From assembly GCA_016183815.1 (NCBI GenBank), contig JACPDW010000010.1, forward strand, positions 1 through 64,000: a stretch of 64,000 bases of DNA, read 5' to 3'. The DNA is from Flavobacteriia bacterium. GTDB lineage: Bacteria; Bacteroidota; Bacteroidia; Flavobacteriales_D; Crocinitomicaceae. Shown one piece after another: positions 25,212-33,339 of this stretch (the stretch's first letter is position 1; every line of letters begins with the position of its first letter). The notes under the pieces are model-generated. The model saw nothing but the letters and a program-made list of their open reading frames with translations, did not search any database and was not told the DNA's origin. Position numbers and translations under genes: made by a program.

Positions 25212-26537
25212 CTAAAACATTTTGGACTTTAAATAGGATATCAACGGAAATTGAATGGAAAAAGAAAAGTTTTTATTGTCAGTTTGTTCAACAACAAAAG
25301 AATACTTAACTCCATTTTGTGTCCAATATCCTCCATTTAACGGTTTATTTTTTAGTTTAGGAGCAAAATCTGTTGAATACAAAAACAAAAAATCTTTTTT
25401 CTGAATAATTTTTAAAGGAGGTGAATTTAATATATGAAATCTATTGTTTTGTTTTCTCATAATACCTTTGGCAAACAGTTGAGCAACAAATTGCTTTTGA
25501 AATTCATTCATTGACAACAATATAGCATAACCTGGCTTCAAAACTTCTTTGGTTTTTTTAACTTCAACCATATTAAACTCATCGTCCATTTCAGTTTCGA
25601 TGTACGTTTCTTTTACAAGATGACTGCCCCCTTCAACAACAGCAATATCCCCTTCCCACGCTTTTACAAATGATTTTAATGGAAAAGCAATTTTACTTGC
25701 ATATTTTTGTAAAAAACTCCACAAAGGATGAGTTAGATTATTTTTAAATTGCTCTAAATCAAAGTGAAACTGGATACTTTTATTCCCTTCAAATTGAGAA
25801 TTAAAACTCAATCCGTTATTTTTAAGTTTTATTGGAGAATTTTGATCAAAAACAAAAGAACCTTTTAAATAGGTGTTTATACTGTCAGTATCATGAGCAA
25901 AATAGACACTTTTAATCCCCAATTCCATCCATTTAGACCATTTTGATAATATCTGAACATGTTCATTTTTGTATGGATTTAATCTTTTTAATTCTTTCCA
26001 ATACAAATGTTCATCGCCTTTTCTTGAATACATCACATGATACATTCTTTTTGGCAATTGATTGCCTTTATAAACAAAAAACCAGGTTTTACCGTAAGTG
26101 AAATATATTTTTTCCTTTTTTAATCGATGGACTTTTTGACCACCCACAATGGTATCTTCAATTAAAAAGTCTTTTTTTAACCTATTTATCCCATTAAAAA
26201 TTTTACTACTGTCTTGTACTGAAATCAAACCACCCCACTCTCCGTTTTCATTAGCAAAAAAATAAATGGGTTTTTGAGCTTGAATTCCATACATTTTACT
26301 TTGTGCTAAAATAAAATCATAAGATAAATATTCCCTAAATGGAACCCTATTAAAAAACATAAATGCATGAGATTCTCTTGCTAATTCAATAAGGTTAATT
26401 TTACCAATAAAATCACCAACAGGTATTCTATCAGACAGTAAGGGTTCGGGTTCTTTTTTAAATAATATTGGTCGCAAATAAAAAAAAGCGACTAATAAAG
26501 AAAGTAAAAAAGCGATAAAAAGACCCTTTCTTGCCAT
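25212..26537 (-). CDS. Membrane-anchored envelope protein of unknown function, operon gene 3
   Basis: This 441-aa protein has one N-terminal membrane helix (GLFIAFLLSLLVAFFYL) and a periplasmic beta/alpha body. I do not recognise a named family. Its first third (IPVGDFIGKINLIELARES, IYFFANENGEWGGLISVQDSSKIFNGINRL) follows the same plan as the start of the neighbouring DUF4836-like protein (IPKDAVSVLGINNISLLKKI, then LAGFTFGIKNKKLLFSVFDD). The two are therefore probably distant paralogues; this is a by-eye alignment. It starts 5 bp after the stop of that gene and ends 1 bp before the S9 peptidase start. The tight packing of the four genes argues for a shared process at the envelope. Confidence 0.65.
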   Translation of the reverse strand: MARKGLFIAFLLSLLVAFFYLRPILFKKEPEPLLSDRIPVGDFIGKINLIELARESHAFMFFNRVPFREYLSYDFILAQSKMYGIQAQKPIYFFANENGEWGGLISVQDSSKIFNGINRLKKDFLIEDTIVGGQKVHRLKKEKIYFTYGKTWFFVYKGNQLPKRMYHVMYSRKGDEHLYWKELKRLNPYKNEHVQILSKWSKWMELGIKSVYFAHDTDSINTYLKGSFVFDQNSPIKLKNNGLSFNSQFEGNKSIQFHFDLEQFKNNLTHPLWSFLQKYASKIAFPLKSFVKAWEGDIAVVEGGSHLVKETYIETEMDDEFNMVEVKKTKEVLKPGYAILLSMNEFQKQFVAQLFAKGIMRKQNNRFHILNSPPLKIIQKKDFLFLYSTDFAPKLKNKPLNGGYWTQNGVKYSFVVEQTDNKNFSFSIQFPLISYLKSKMF

Positions 26538-26542
26538 CTGAA

Positions 26543-28423
26543 TTAATCTTTACTCATCACATAAACCGTATTAATCAAATCAAGTAAATATTTACCTGAA
26601 TGTTCGTAATTTCCTTCAAAAGTATATTCTAAACTAAATGAAGTTTTTTCTTTAGTTGTTTTTGAGGAACTCAACTCGAAAACTCCAGTTTTACCTTTCA
26701 TTGCGTTTATTAAATCATTTTGTTTTTTGCTTAACATGTCTTGTGGCAATTTATCAATCGTTAATCCCCAATTAAAATGACCATACATAAACTTGCTTTT
26801 TTTAGCTTTTTTAGCTTGAATTCCACTTAAAGATGCTGAACCATAACCCTTTGTATGAAATTTAGCTAAATCCTCATCATTAGTAAATATAAATAAACCA
26901 TTTTGGTTGATTATATAAATTGGGATTGAATTAAAAAGAGCTTCTTCAACAACCCAATATTCATTTTCTTTGTGGAAACGCGAAGTCATTTTACTAAAAT
27001 ATTTTAATATTTTTTCAGGAATTTCATTCTTATTAGTCGAGAAACCAAATGTAAAAATTGGCATTTCCTCCTCTCCTTCAGATTCTTTTTCACTGTATTC
27101 AAAGGTTTCTTCATCATAAAAGAACTCAATTTTTTTTGTTTTTACCTTTTTTATACCATTAAAACAAGCAAACATACTTCCCTTATAAGTATTAAAAACA
27201 GCTTCTGTATTTACAAATTCATTAATTAGCTCAATCATCAACAAATTTCCACTCACTCTTGGGTCGTTTTGTTTTTCTAAAACAGGAACAATTACGTCAA
27301 AAGCTTGTTTGTATCCTTTGTTCAAATTAATGTTATAAGTAATAAAACCCAGAGTATTAGAAGGAATATATTGAAAAACTTTTTTATCAAAACGTGTATC
27401 GGTTAATGCTTCATAAATTGACCCTAAGCGTTCACTATAATTGGCATCAAAGTTTAATAAAATTTGATTATCATTTAAATTGATTTGCCCTAAAATGACA
27501 TTTCCTGTGTATATTTCTTTAATGTCTTGCACTAAATCAGGAAATAAAGTCTGAAAATACCAAATATTGTTGGTTGAACTAAAATTTCTAGAATTGTCTA
27601 AATAAAAAATACCATCTGAATTATTTAACAATTGTTTTTCAAAGTTTTTATCTTTTGATTTTAAATGAATATTTGATAAAAACAACTCATTCATTATAAT
27701 TTTAAAATATTCAAATTGTAATTCCAAAGTTATACTATCTCTTAATTCCCAATAGGTTTTATTAAGTAAGTCATAATCACTCACTTCTACTGAATCTGAT
27801 GGAACTACTATTTCTTCCTCAAAAATTTCCTCTTCATTAAGTTCGTCTTCTTCGCCCTCATAATACTCTTCTTGATAATAATCATATTGAGAATACCCTC
27901 GAGCTAACCAAATTGAGTCTGTTATTACCGAAACCCTTTCAGATGTTGGGTCTATCCTTAAAACGATGGCACTGTTACCTTTAATTAATAGATGATTAAA
28001 TTGACTTGAATACAATTCCACATCATTTGTCCAATTTTCTTTTTTATCAAAATCATCAAAAACTGAAAATAATAATTTTTTATTTTTTATGCCAAAAGTA
28101 AACCCTGCCAGTTCAAATTTTCTATTTTTTCCATAAAAAACATGTAGTTTTTGGTCAAAATCTATCCCTGAATCTTTTAAAGTTTTGTTTGAGGTTGACC
28201 CATCAAATAACTCGGCATGTATTTCGTCCATGAAATCATATTGAATCAAATCATCTAGAGGTATTTTTTTTAATAGACTAATATTATTTATACCTAAAAC
28301 ACTTACTGCATCTTTAGGAATTAATTCATCAGGACTTTGACTATAAATTAAATTTGAACTAAGTAAAACATGAAAAAGTATTAACGAAGTTATAGAGTTA
28401 TTAATAAAAGATTTTTTTTTCAT
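26543..28423 (-). CDS. DUF4836-like exported protein
   Basis: This 626-aa protein has a signal peptide (SLILFHVLLSSNLIYSQ). The mature protein begins DELIPKDAVSVLGINNISLLKKIP, the opening expected of the DUF4836 family (Bacteroidota periplasmic or surface proteins with repeated alpha/beta units). It has an acidic, tyrosine-rich stretch near residues 175-215 (YYQEEYYEGEEDELNEEE) and a second one near 450-460. Late motifs are ILGQINLNDNQILLNFDANYS and FMYGHFNWGLTIDKLP. The function of the family is unknown. Its ATG overlaps the stop of the upstream lipoprotein gene by 4 bp, and the next gene follows within 5 bp, so coupled translation is likely. Confidence 0.75.
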   Translation of the reverse strand: MKKKSFINNSITSLILFHVLLSSNLIYSQSPDELIPKDAVSVLGINNISLLKKIPLDDLIQYDFMDEIHAELFDGSTSNKTLKDSGIDFDQKLHVFYGKNRKFELAGFTFGIKNKKLLFSVFDDFDKKENWTNDVELYSSQFNHLLIKGNSAIVLRIDPTSERVSVITDSIWLARGYSQYDYYQEEYYEGEEDELNEEEIFEEEIVVPSDSVEVSDYDLLNKTYWELRDSITLELQFEYFKIIMNELFLSNIHLKSKDKNFEKQLLNNSDGIFYLDNSRNFSSTNNIWYFQTLFPDLVQDIKEIYTGNVILGQINLNDNQILLNFDANYSERLGSIYEALTDTRFDKKVFQYIPSNTLGFITYNINLNKGYKQAFDVIVPVLEKQNDPRVSGNLLMIELINEFVNTEAVFNTYKGSMFACFNGIKKVKTKKIEFFYDEETFEYSEKESEGEEEMPIFTFGFSTNKNEIPEKILKYFSKMTSRFHKENEYWVVEEALFNSIPIYIINQNGLFIFTNDEDLAKFHTKGYGSASLSGIQAKKAKKSKFMYGHFNWGLTIDKLPQDMLSKKQNDLINAMKGKTGVFELSSSKTTKEKTSFSLEYTFEGNYEHSGKYLLDLINTVYVMSKD

Positions 28424-29142
28424 TGAGGTGTTTTGGAAGTACTAAGATAAATAGTATTTTCTAATATAGACAAATTATTTACTAACGAATAGGTGTTCGT
28501 TTTAATCATACACGCCGTTTTATTTGGAGAAATTTTTGCAGAATTATTATCACATTTTTCAATGGGTTTATCAAAACGTGTAACAGAGATATAAGTACCT
28601 TCTTTTAAACGAGTTAAATCCTCAGACTTTAAACGTTTAGTCGTTTGTTGGGTTAAAGTTGGAACAGAACGAATCAATTTATTTTCTTCCCAATCCAACC
28701 AAGTGTGATTAATTTCTTTTATTTCTTGTTGTTTATCTTTCTCAATAACAATTTCTTTAATGGCTTTTTGTAAAGATTGAACATCATCAAAGTCGCATTG
28801 AAATCGTAAAATAAAATTTGAAAAATCACTTTCAACTTTAACTCTATGAATACCTTCTTTATTCTCTAATTTTGTTTTATATTCGTCAATCATTTGTTTA
28901 ATCTCACTTATTTTAGGTACTTTTTTACCGTCTAAACTATCAAGTGCTAAAATTGAATTTATTTTAACTTTACTAGAACTTAAATTAACAACATATTTAA
29001 AAGTGCCTGTACCATCGTTATGAATTGTCAAATCATCACTGATTTCAATACAAGAATGAAGAAACAATAGTATAGGAATACTTAATAAAAAGCATGGGGA
29101 TTGTACTTTTGTAATTTGAATTAATTTTCTAAAAATAAACAT
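28420..29142 (-). CDS. Lipoprotein, first gene of the envelope operon
   Basis: This 240-aa lipoprotein has a signal peptide with lipobox LLFLHSC, the acylated cysteine being residue 31 or so. The mature part begins IEISDDLTIHNDGTGTFKYVVNLSSSK, a beta strand set with a Gly-Thr-Gly turn as in several Bacteroidota lipoproteins of unknown role. It ends with a conserved-looking tail rich in polar residues. Two cysteines near the C-terminus (EKCDNN, KTACMI) could pair. It is the first of four overlapping or closely spaced genes, and a -7 element (TAATTTTG, reverse strand at 29152-29159) lies 9 bp upstream of the start codon. No function can be assigned. Confidence 0.65.
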   Translation of the reverse strand: MFIFRKLIQITKVQSPCFLLSIPILLFLHSCIEISDDLTIHNDGTGTFKYVVNLSSSKVKINSILALDSLDGKKVPKISEIKQMIDEYKTKLENKEGIHRVKVESDFSNFILRFQCDFDDVQSLQKAIKEIVIEKDKQQEIKEINHTWLDWEENKLIRSVPTLTQQTTKRLKSEDLTRLKEGTYISVTRFDKPIEKCDNNSAKISPNKTACMIKTNTYSLVNNLSILENTIYLSTSKTPQ

Positions 29143-29151
29143 AAGTGCTTA

Positions 29152-29159
29152 CAAAATTA
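29152..29159 (-). promoter_or_regulatory. Possible -7 element for the envelope operon
   Basis: The reverse-strand TAATTTTG matches TAnnTTTG and sits 9 bp upstream of the lipoprotein start. A TTTG is present 14 bp upstream of it, closer than the usual 17-23 bp. A leader of only a few bases would result. Confidence 0.35.
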
Positions 29160-29324
29160 TAAAAGATAACAAGCAAAAAAAATACCAAAACAATTCTTTT
29201 CATTCTTTTTTAACCTCATTCTTCTTTAAATGTGTTCTATTTTAATTAAAAACGTAAATCTAACAAGAAAATTAAGGAAAATAATGATTGATTTCAAATG
29301 TCAAAAAATTTAGCTTAAAATAAG

Positions 29325-29332
29325 TAACTTTG
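29325..29332 (+). promoter_or_regulatory. -7 element immediately upstream of nrnA
   Basis: TAACTTTG matches TAnnTTTG and ends 10 bp before the ATG at 29343, and 4 bp before the in-frame GTG used by the ORF track (29337). Transcription should begin around 29337-29341, which favours the ATG and implies a nearly leaderless message. No -33 TTTG is present at the usual distance. Confidence 0.45.
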
Positions 29333-29342
29333 TGCTGTGGAA

Positions 29343-30347
29343 ATGTACAACGATATTTTTAATAAAATAGATTTATCTCATTCAATTGTTATTACTTCTC
29401 ATCAATCTCCTGATGGAGATTCAGTGGGGAGTAGTGTGGCTTTGTATGAGATTTGTCGTCAAATCAAAGAAAAAAAGGAAAGTGATATTTTAATTTTTTT
29501 TCCCGATAAACTACCTTCTCATTTGTTGCCAATGCTCACCAATGTGTCTTTTATTGTCGGTGATGAGAATGTTGATTTTGCTAACAAAAAAATTTTAAAC
29601 GCAACTCTTCTCTTTTCATTGGATTATAATTCTCCAAAAAGAGTTGGTGAGTCCTTTACTGAAGCCCTATCTCAAACAAGTGCTTTCAAAATTATGATTG
29701 ACCATCATCTTCAACCTGAGAAATATGCGGACATCTTAATCTCAGATACCGACGCAAGTTCTACCTGTCAGTTGTTATATGAAGTGTTAGAAAAAGCCAA
29801 TAAACTAAAACTCCTCAACACAAATGTTGCGAAAGCTCTTTATCTTGGAATTGTAACAGATACAGGGTCTTTTCGTTATAACAACGTGAAACCCAAAACC
29901 CACGCTATCGTTTCTGAACTTCTTAAGAAAGAAATTCAACACGATAAAATACACGAAGAAATAATAGATTCAAATACAGCAGATAAATTAAAACTACAAG
30001 CGTATCTTATCCATCATCATTTAAAAATATTCCCTGAAATGTCTTTGGCCTTTATTAGCGTAAATAAAAAGGAAAAAAATGAAATGAATGTTTTAAAAGG
30101 AGATACTGAAGGTTTGGTAAATACAGCACTATCCATCAAAGGCATCAAAATTGCAGCTTTTTTTTCGGAAGAAGAGGATTTTGTTAAAATATCGTTTAGA
30201 TCAAAGGGTAAACAACATCCAGTTAATGTGTTAGCAAACACATATTTCAATGGTGGTGGACATGCAAATGCATCTGGTGGAAAATACAAAGGTTCACTTG
30301 AGGAGTGTTTAAATTATTTTTTAAGTGTAATTCCTCAATTTGTTTAA
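29343..30347 (+). CDS. nrnA: DHH/DHHA1 phosphoesterase, NrnA-like
   Basis: The product, 334 aa from the ATG at 29343, is a cytosolic metal-dependent phosphoesterase of the NrnA type, which degrades very short RNAs and converts pAp to AMP. The DHH domain (about 1-190) shows HQSPDGDSVGSSVAL, LDYNS, DHHLQPEKYAD and GIVTDTGSFRYNN. The DHHA1 domain (about 230-334) ends with the nucleotide-binding GGGHANASGGKYKG. I chose ATG over the tracked GTG two codons earlier because of the promoter position. The FKBP-type lipoprotein gene starts 2 bp after the stop. A phosphoesterase followed by FKBP genes, the first GldI-like, matches my memory of gene order in flavobacteria. Confidence 0.88.
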   Translation: MYNDIFNKIDLSHSIVITSHQSPDGDSVGSSVALYEICRQIKEKKESDILIFFPDKLPSHLLPMLTNVSFIVGDENVDFANKKILNATLLFSLDYNSPKRVGESFTEALSQTSAFKIMIDHHLQPEKYADILISDTDASSTCQLLYEVLEKANKLKLLNTNVAKALYLGIVTDTGSFRYNNVKPKTHAIVSELLKKEIQHDKIHEEIIDSNTADKLKLQAYLIHHHLKIFPEMSLAFISVNKKEKNEMNVLKGDTEGLVNTALSIKGIKIAAFFSEEEDFVKISFRSKGKQHPVNVLANTYFNGGGHANASGGKYKGSLEECLNYFLSVIPQFV

Positions 30348-30349
30348 AA

Positions 30350-30862
30350 ATGAAAGTGTTTAATTTTTTACTTTTTACTTCTTTGCTGTTAAGTTCTTGT
30401 CAAGAAAAAAAGCAAGAAAAAGAAATAAAATGGACAAAAGAGCAATCGGTGACTTGGAATAAAAACATGGCTTTAGAAGAAGAACTACAAATCAATTTGT
30501 TTTTAAGCAAAAAAGACTGGAAAATGCAAAAAACCGGTTCTGGTTTACGTTATTATATCTACAAAAATGGAAATGGAAAAATTGCATCAGAAGGTCAAGA
30601 AGCCAAAATAAAATATTCAATTCGTCTTTTAGATGGGAAATTATGTTATCAAACAGAAAATGGTGAGACTTTTATGTTTCAAATAGACAAAAGTGAAATT
30701 GAAAGTGGAGTACAAGAAGGAATTAAAAAAATGAAAGTGGGCGATAAAGCAAAATTAATTATCCCAAGTCATATTGCACATGGTTTGGTTGGTGATTTAG
30801 ATAAAATTCCCCCTCTTAGTCCAATAGTAGTTGATGTTGAATTGTTAGAGTTAAAACCATGA
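30350..30862 (+). CDS. FKBP-type peptidyl-prolyl isomerase lipoprotein, GldI-like
   Basis: I start this 170-aa lipoprotein at the ATG at 30350, not at the tracked 30305. The later start gives a proper lipoprotein signal (FNFLLFTSLLLSSC) and abuts the upstream stop, whereas the longer form would overlap nrnA. After a charged helix (EEELQINLFLSKKDWKMQ), the FKBP domain spans about 65-170: GSGLRYYIYKNGNGKIA, AKIKYSIRLLDGK, ESGVQEGIKKMKVGDKAKLIIPSHIAHG. Size, lipobox and context next to nrnA fit GldI, a prolyl isomerase needed for gliding in Flavobacterium and thought to fold T9SS components. The match to GldI itself is from memory. It overlaps the next FKBP gene by 4 bp. Confidence 0.8.
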   Translation: MKVFNFLLFTSLLLSSCQEKKQEKEIKWTKEQSVTWNKNMALEEELQINLFLSKKDWKMQKTGSGLRYYIYKNGNGKIASEGQEAKIKYSIRLLDGKLCYQTENGETFMFQIDKSEIESGVQEGIKKMKVGDKAKLIIPSHIAHGLVGDLDKIPPLSPIVVDVELLELKP

Positions 30863-31695
30863 TTAAAAAAAGTATTTTATTTCTTTTACTAATTTTTATT
30901 TCTTCCTGTAAACCAGAAGCTGTAAAGGAAAAAGAACCTTTGTTTTTTAATAAAGAAAAAAAATTTGTTAAAAACAGTGATTCTTCCTCAAAAAAAGAAG
31001 TGAAAAAACTTCAATTAAATAACGGAATTGTCATTACTTTTTACACTAAAGGAACAGGAGAAAAATTAAAAAAATTTGATGTGGTTAAAATCGACTATAA
31101 AGTGAGGTTAAAAGACAGTACGATAGTTGACGGAAATCATTTATTAAAAAAAGAGTGGTTGCCTTTTATAATTGGATTTAACATGCAAACTCCTGGCTGG
31201 GATCTTGCACTTTCAGAAATGAATATCGGAGATGAGGCAGAAATATTTTTGCCCTCAAAATTGGCAAGAGGTGAAAATGGAATTAAAGGTTTAATACCAC
31301 CAAATGCAGACAATTATATACGTATTAAAATAGTAGATAAACTTCCCCCAACAAAAGTTGTTGAAGGTACAAAAATCTGGCTGTTAGAAGAGAATAAAAC
31401 AGAAAATAATAAAGCAACTCTTCAAAGTACTATTGAATTTCATTATATGGTCAGTACTCCATCTAATCCTCGTTATGACATCAGCTATAGAAAAAACAAA
31501 CCTTACACCTTTAAATTTTCTGATTTTGGTATTGTAAAAGGACTAAAGAAAGCACTCTTAGGAGTTAAAAAATCAGATAAAATGTGGGTGTTGATACCGT
31601 CTTCTCAGGCCTATGGCAGTAAAGGTTTAATGAATCTTATTCAGCCAAATGAACCAGTATTTTACGATTTATTTGTGATGGATGTCAGAAAATAA
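30859..31695 (+). CDS. Lipoprotein with two tandem FKBP-type domains
   Basis: This 278-aa lipoprotein (lipobox IFISSC) carries two FKBP-like domains. The first, about residues 55-170, has GIVITFYTKGTGEKLKKFDVVKIDYKV and NIGDEAEIFLPSKLARGENG. The second, about 180-278, has STIEFHYMVSTPSNP, GLKKALLGVKKSDKMWVLIPSSQAYG. Several active-site aromatic residues of FKBP12 seem to be replaced, so one or both domains may be chaperone-like only. The start overlaps the previous FKBP gene by 4 bp. The 3' end overlaps the convergent folP gene by 27 bp. It would work in the periplasm on exported proteins, which are abundant in this window. Confidence 0.8.
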   Translation: MIKKSILFLLLIFISSCKPEAVKEKEPLFFNKEKKFVKNSDSSSKKEVKKLQLNNGIVITFYTKGTGEKLKKFDVVKIDYKVRLKDSTIVDGNHLLKKEWLPFIIGFNMQTPGWDLALSEMNIGDEAEIFLPSKLARGENGIKGLIPPNADNYIRIKIVDKLPPTKVVEGTKIWLLEENKTENNKATLQSTIEFHYMVSTPSNPRYDISYRKNKPYTFKFSDFGIVKGLKKALLGVKKSDKMWVLIPSSQAYGSKGLMNLIQPNEPVFYDLFVMDVRK

Positions 31696-32517
31696 ATTCA
31701 GTTTTTCAAATATTTTTATTACCTCTTTAGCTGGTGCAACGTCGTGGACTCTTAAAATTTTAGCTCCTTTAAGTAAAGCTAAGGTATGAAGCACTGTACT
31801 TCCATTTTGAGAATCTTCAATGTCAATATCTAATAGCTTATATATCATAGACTTGCGAGAAACACCCACAAGTATTGGTCTGTTTAAGATGGTAAACTCC
31901 TTAATGAATTGAAAGAGAGAATAATTTTGATCTAAGTTTTTAGCAAAACCAAATCCTAAGTCAATTATCACATCGTTTATATTGTTTTCTTTCAACAAAA
32001 CCAATTTTTCAGTAAAAAATTTTAAACACTCTTTAAAAATTGATTCATATTGGAAAGAATTATGCATTTTTTGAAAATCATTATTATTGTGCATTAAAAT
32101 ATAACAGGGTTTGTATGACGCTAATACTTCAAATAATTTTTCATTAAATTGAAAAGCACTTATGTCATTTATTATTCCAACACCGTGATCCAAAACAAAT
32201 TTAGTAACAGTTGAACTAAAAGTATCCACACTAAAAAGTGCATTTGGAAACTCTCTTTCAATAGCTATAACAATAGGTTTTAATCTATCCAACTCTTCTT
32301 TTTCTGGCAAATAAATTGCTTGAGGTCTAGAAGACATCGCTCCAATGTCAATAAAATCGGCACCTTCTTGAAGTTGTTTTTCTATTTCATTTAAAACTTC
32401 TTTTATGGTATTTTTTCTGCTGTTTAAATAAAATGAATCAGGCGACACATTAATTATCCCCATAATTTTAGGAGATTTTAATTCTATTAATTGATTTTTT
32501 ATCTTAAGCACCTGCAT
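31669..32517 (-). CDS. folP: Dihydropteroate synthase
   Basis: This 282-aa TIM-barrel enzyme of folate synthesis condenses 6-hydroxymethyl-dihydropterin pyrophosphate with p-aminobenzoate. Family signatures are in order: IMGIINVSPDSFY (residues 18-30), ADFIDIGAMSSRPQA, FSVDTFSS, INDISAFQ, DLGFGFAKNLDQNY, PILVGVSRKSMIYKLL and a C-terminal ILRVHDV. The second motif reads GAMSSRPQA where most enzymes have GGESTRPG, a deviation in the p-aminobenzoate loop also common in Bacteroidota members. It is transcribed alone on the reverse strand and overlaps the tail of the FKBP gene. A -7 element (TATTTTTG, reverse, 32560-32567) lies 42 bp upstream of the start. Confidence 0.93.
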   Translation of the reverse strand: MQVLKIKNQLIELKSPKIMGIINVSPDSFYLNSRKNTIKEVLNEIEKQLQEGADFIDIGAMSSRPQAIYLPEKEELDRLKPIVIAIEREFPNALFSVDTFSSTVTKFVLDHGVGIINDISAFQFNEKLFEVLASYKPCYILMHNNNDFQKMHNSFQYESIFKECLKFFTEKLVLLKENNINDVIIDLGFGFAKNLDQNYSLFQFIKEFTILNRPILVGVSRKSMIYKLLDIDIEDSQNGSTVLHTLALLKGAKILRVHDVAPAKEVIKIFEKLNLFSDIHHK

Positions 32518-32559
32518 TTTAAAAACTCATTTTTATTTAAATATTTAAACAATGAATGA

Positions 32560-32567
32560 CAAAAATA
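32560..32567 (-). promoter_or_regulatory. Possible -7 element for folP
   Basis: The reverse-strand TATTTTTG matches TAnnTTTG, 42 bp before the folP ATG. No TTTG lies at the expected distance upstream, so the evidence is modest. Confidence 0.35.
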
Positions 32568-32799
32568 AACAAACAATTTACTTAAAAAAAAATTACTGTG
32601 TATTGATTTGATTAACAGATTTTTATAATTTCTTGACTTTTCAATTATGTACAACTTTTTTATTAAAACAAATAAAATTGAAAATCAAGTTAAAAATAAT
32701 TTTAAAGTAAAAAAATCAAATTACATTAATTTTTAGTTAATTTTCTATTTAAAAGCTTAAAAATTTTTATCTTCAACCCGTAAATCAAACATATTTTTG

Positions 32800-33339
32800 A
32801 TGAATCAAACACTAGAACAATATCAGTCAATTGTAAAACAATGTAGGAAAATCTTTACAGACAAAACTAAAGATTATGGAACATCTTGGAGAATTTTACG
32901 AACAAGCTCATTAACGGATCAAATTTACATTAAAGCACAAAGAATCAGAACGATACAAGAGACTGGCAACAATAAAATCGGAGACGATATTGATGGCGAA
33001 TTTCGTGCTATTGTCAATTATTGTATAATGGCTCTCATTCAAAATGAAGAAAATTTAATCGAAACAGATCTTCTTATTGAACAAGCCCAAAATTTGTATG
33101 ACAAATACAGCATAATTGCTTTTGAATTAATGGAAAAGAAAAACCATGATTATGGTGAAGCATGGAGAGATATGAGGGTAAGTTCTTTAACAGACTTAAT
33201 ATTAATGAAGTTACTTCGTATAAAACAAATCGAAGACAACGATGGTAAAACAATTGTAAGCGAAGGAGTCTCCTCCAATTACTATGATATATTAAATTAC
33301 AGTATCTTTGCATTAATTCATCTTCAAAATTTTAACTAA
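32800..33339 (+). CDS. DUF1599 protein (two copies of the domain)
   Basis: This 179-aa cytosolic protein is made of two similar halves: KTKDYGTSWRILRTSSLTDQIYIKAQRIRTIQE with VNYCIMALIQ, and KNHDYGEAWRDMRVSSLTDLILMKLLRIKQIED with LNYSIFALIH. This tandem arrangement is characteristic of DUF1599, which is linked to nucleotide modification in database descriptions as I recall; its reaction is not established. I use the ATG at 32800, not the tracked TTG one codon earlier. Its TAA overlaps the ATG of the next gene (TAATG). The order folP (divergent), DUF1599, DoxX-like, tpiA, prmA is conserved in Bacteroidota as I remember it. Confidence 0.85.
   Translation: MNQTLEQYQSIVKQCRKIFTDKTKDYGTSWRILRTSSLTDQIYIKAQRIRTIQETGNNKIGDDIDGEFRAIVNYCIMALIQNEENLIETDLLIEQAQNLYDKYSIIAFELMEKKNHDYGEAWRDMRVSSLTDLILMKLLRIKQIEDNDGKTIVSEGVSSNYYDILNYSIFALIHLQNFN

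Noticed and set aside
30305-30349. Tracked upstream start for the GldI-like gene
   Set aside because: It lies inside nrnA and precedes the proper lipoprotein signal; the ATG at 30350 fits better.
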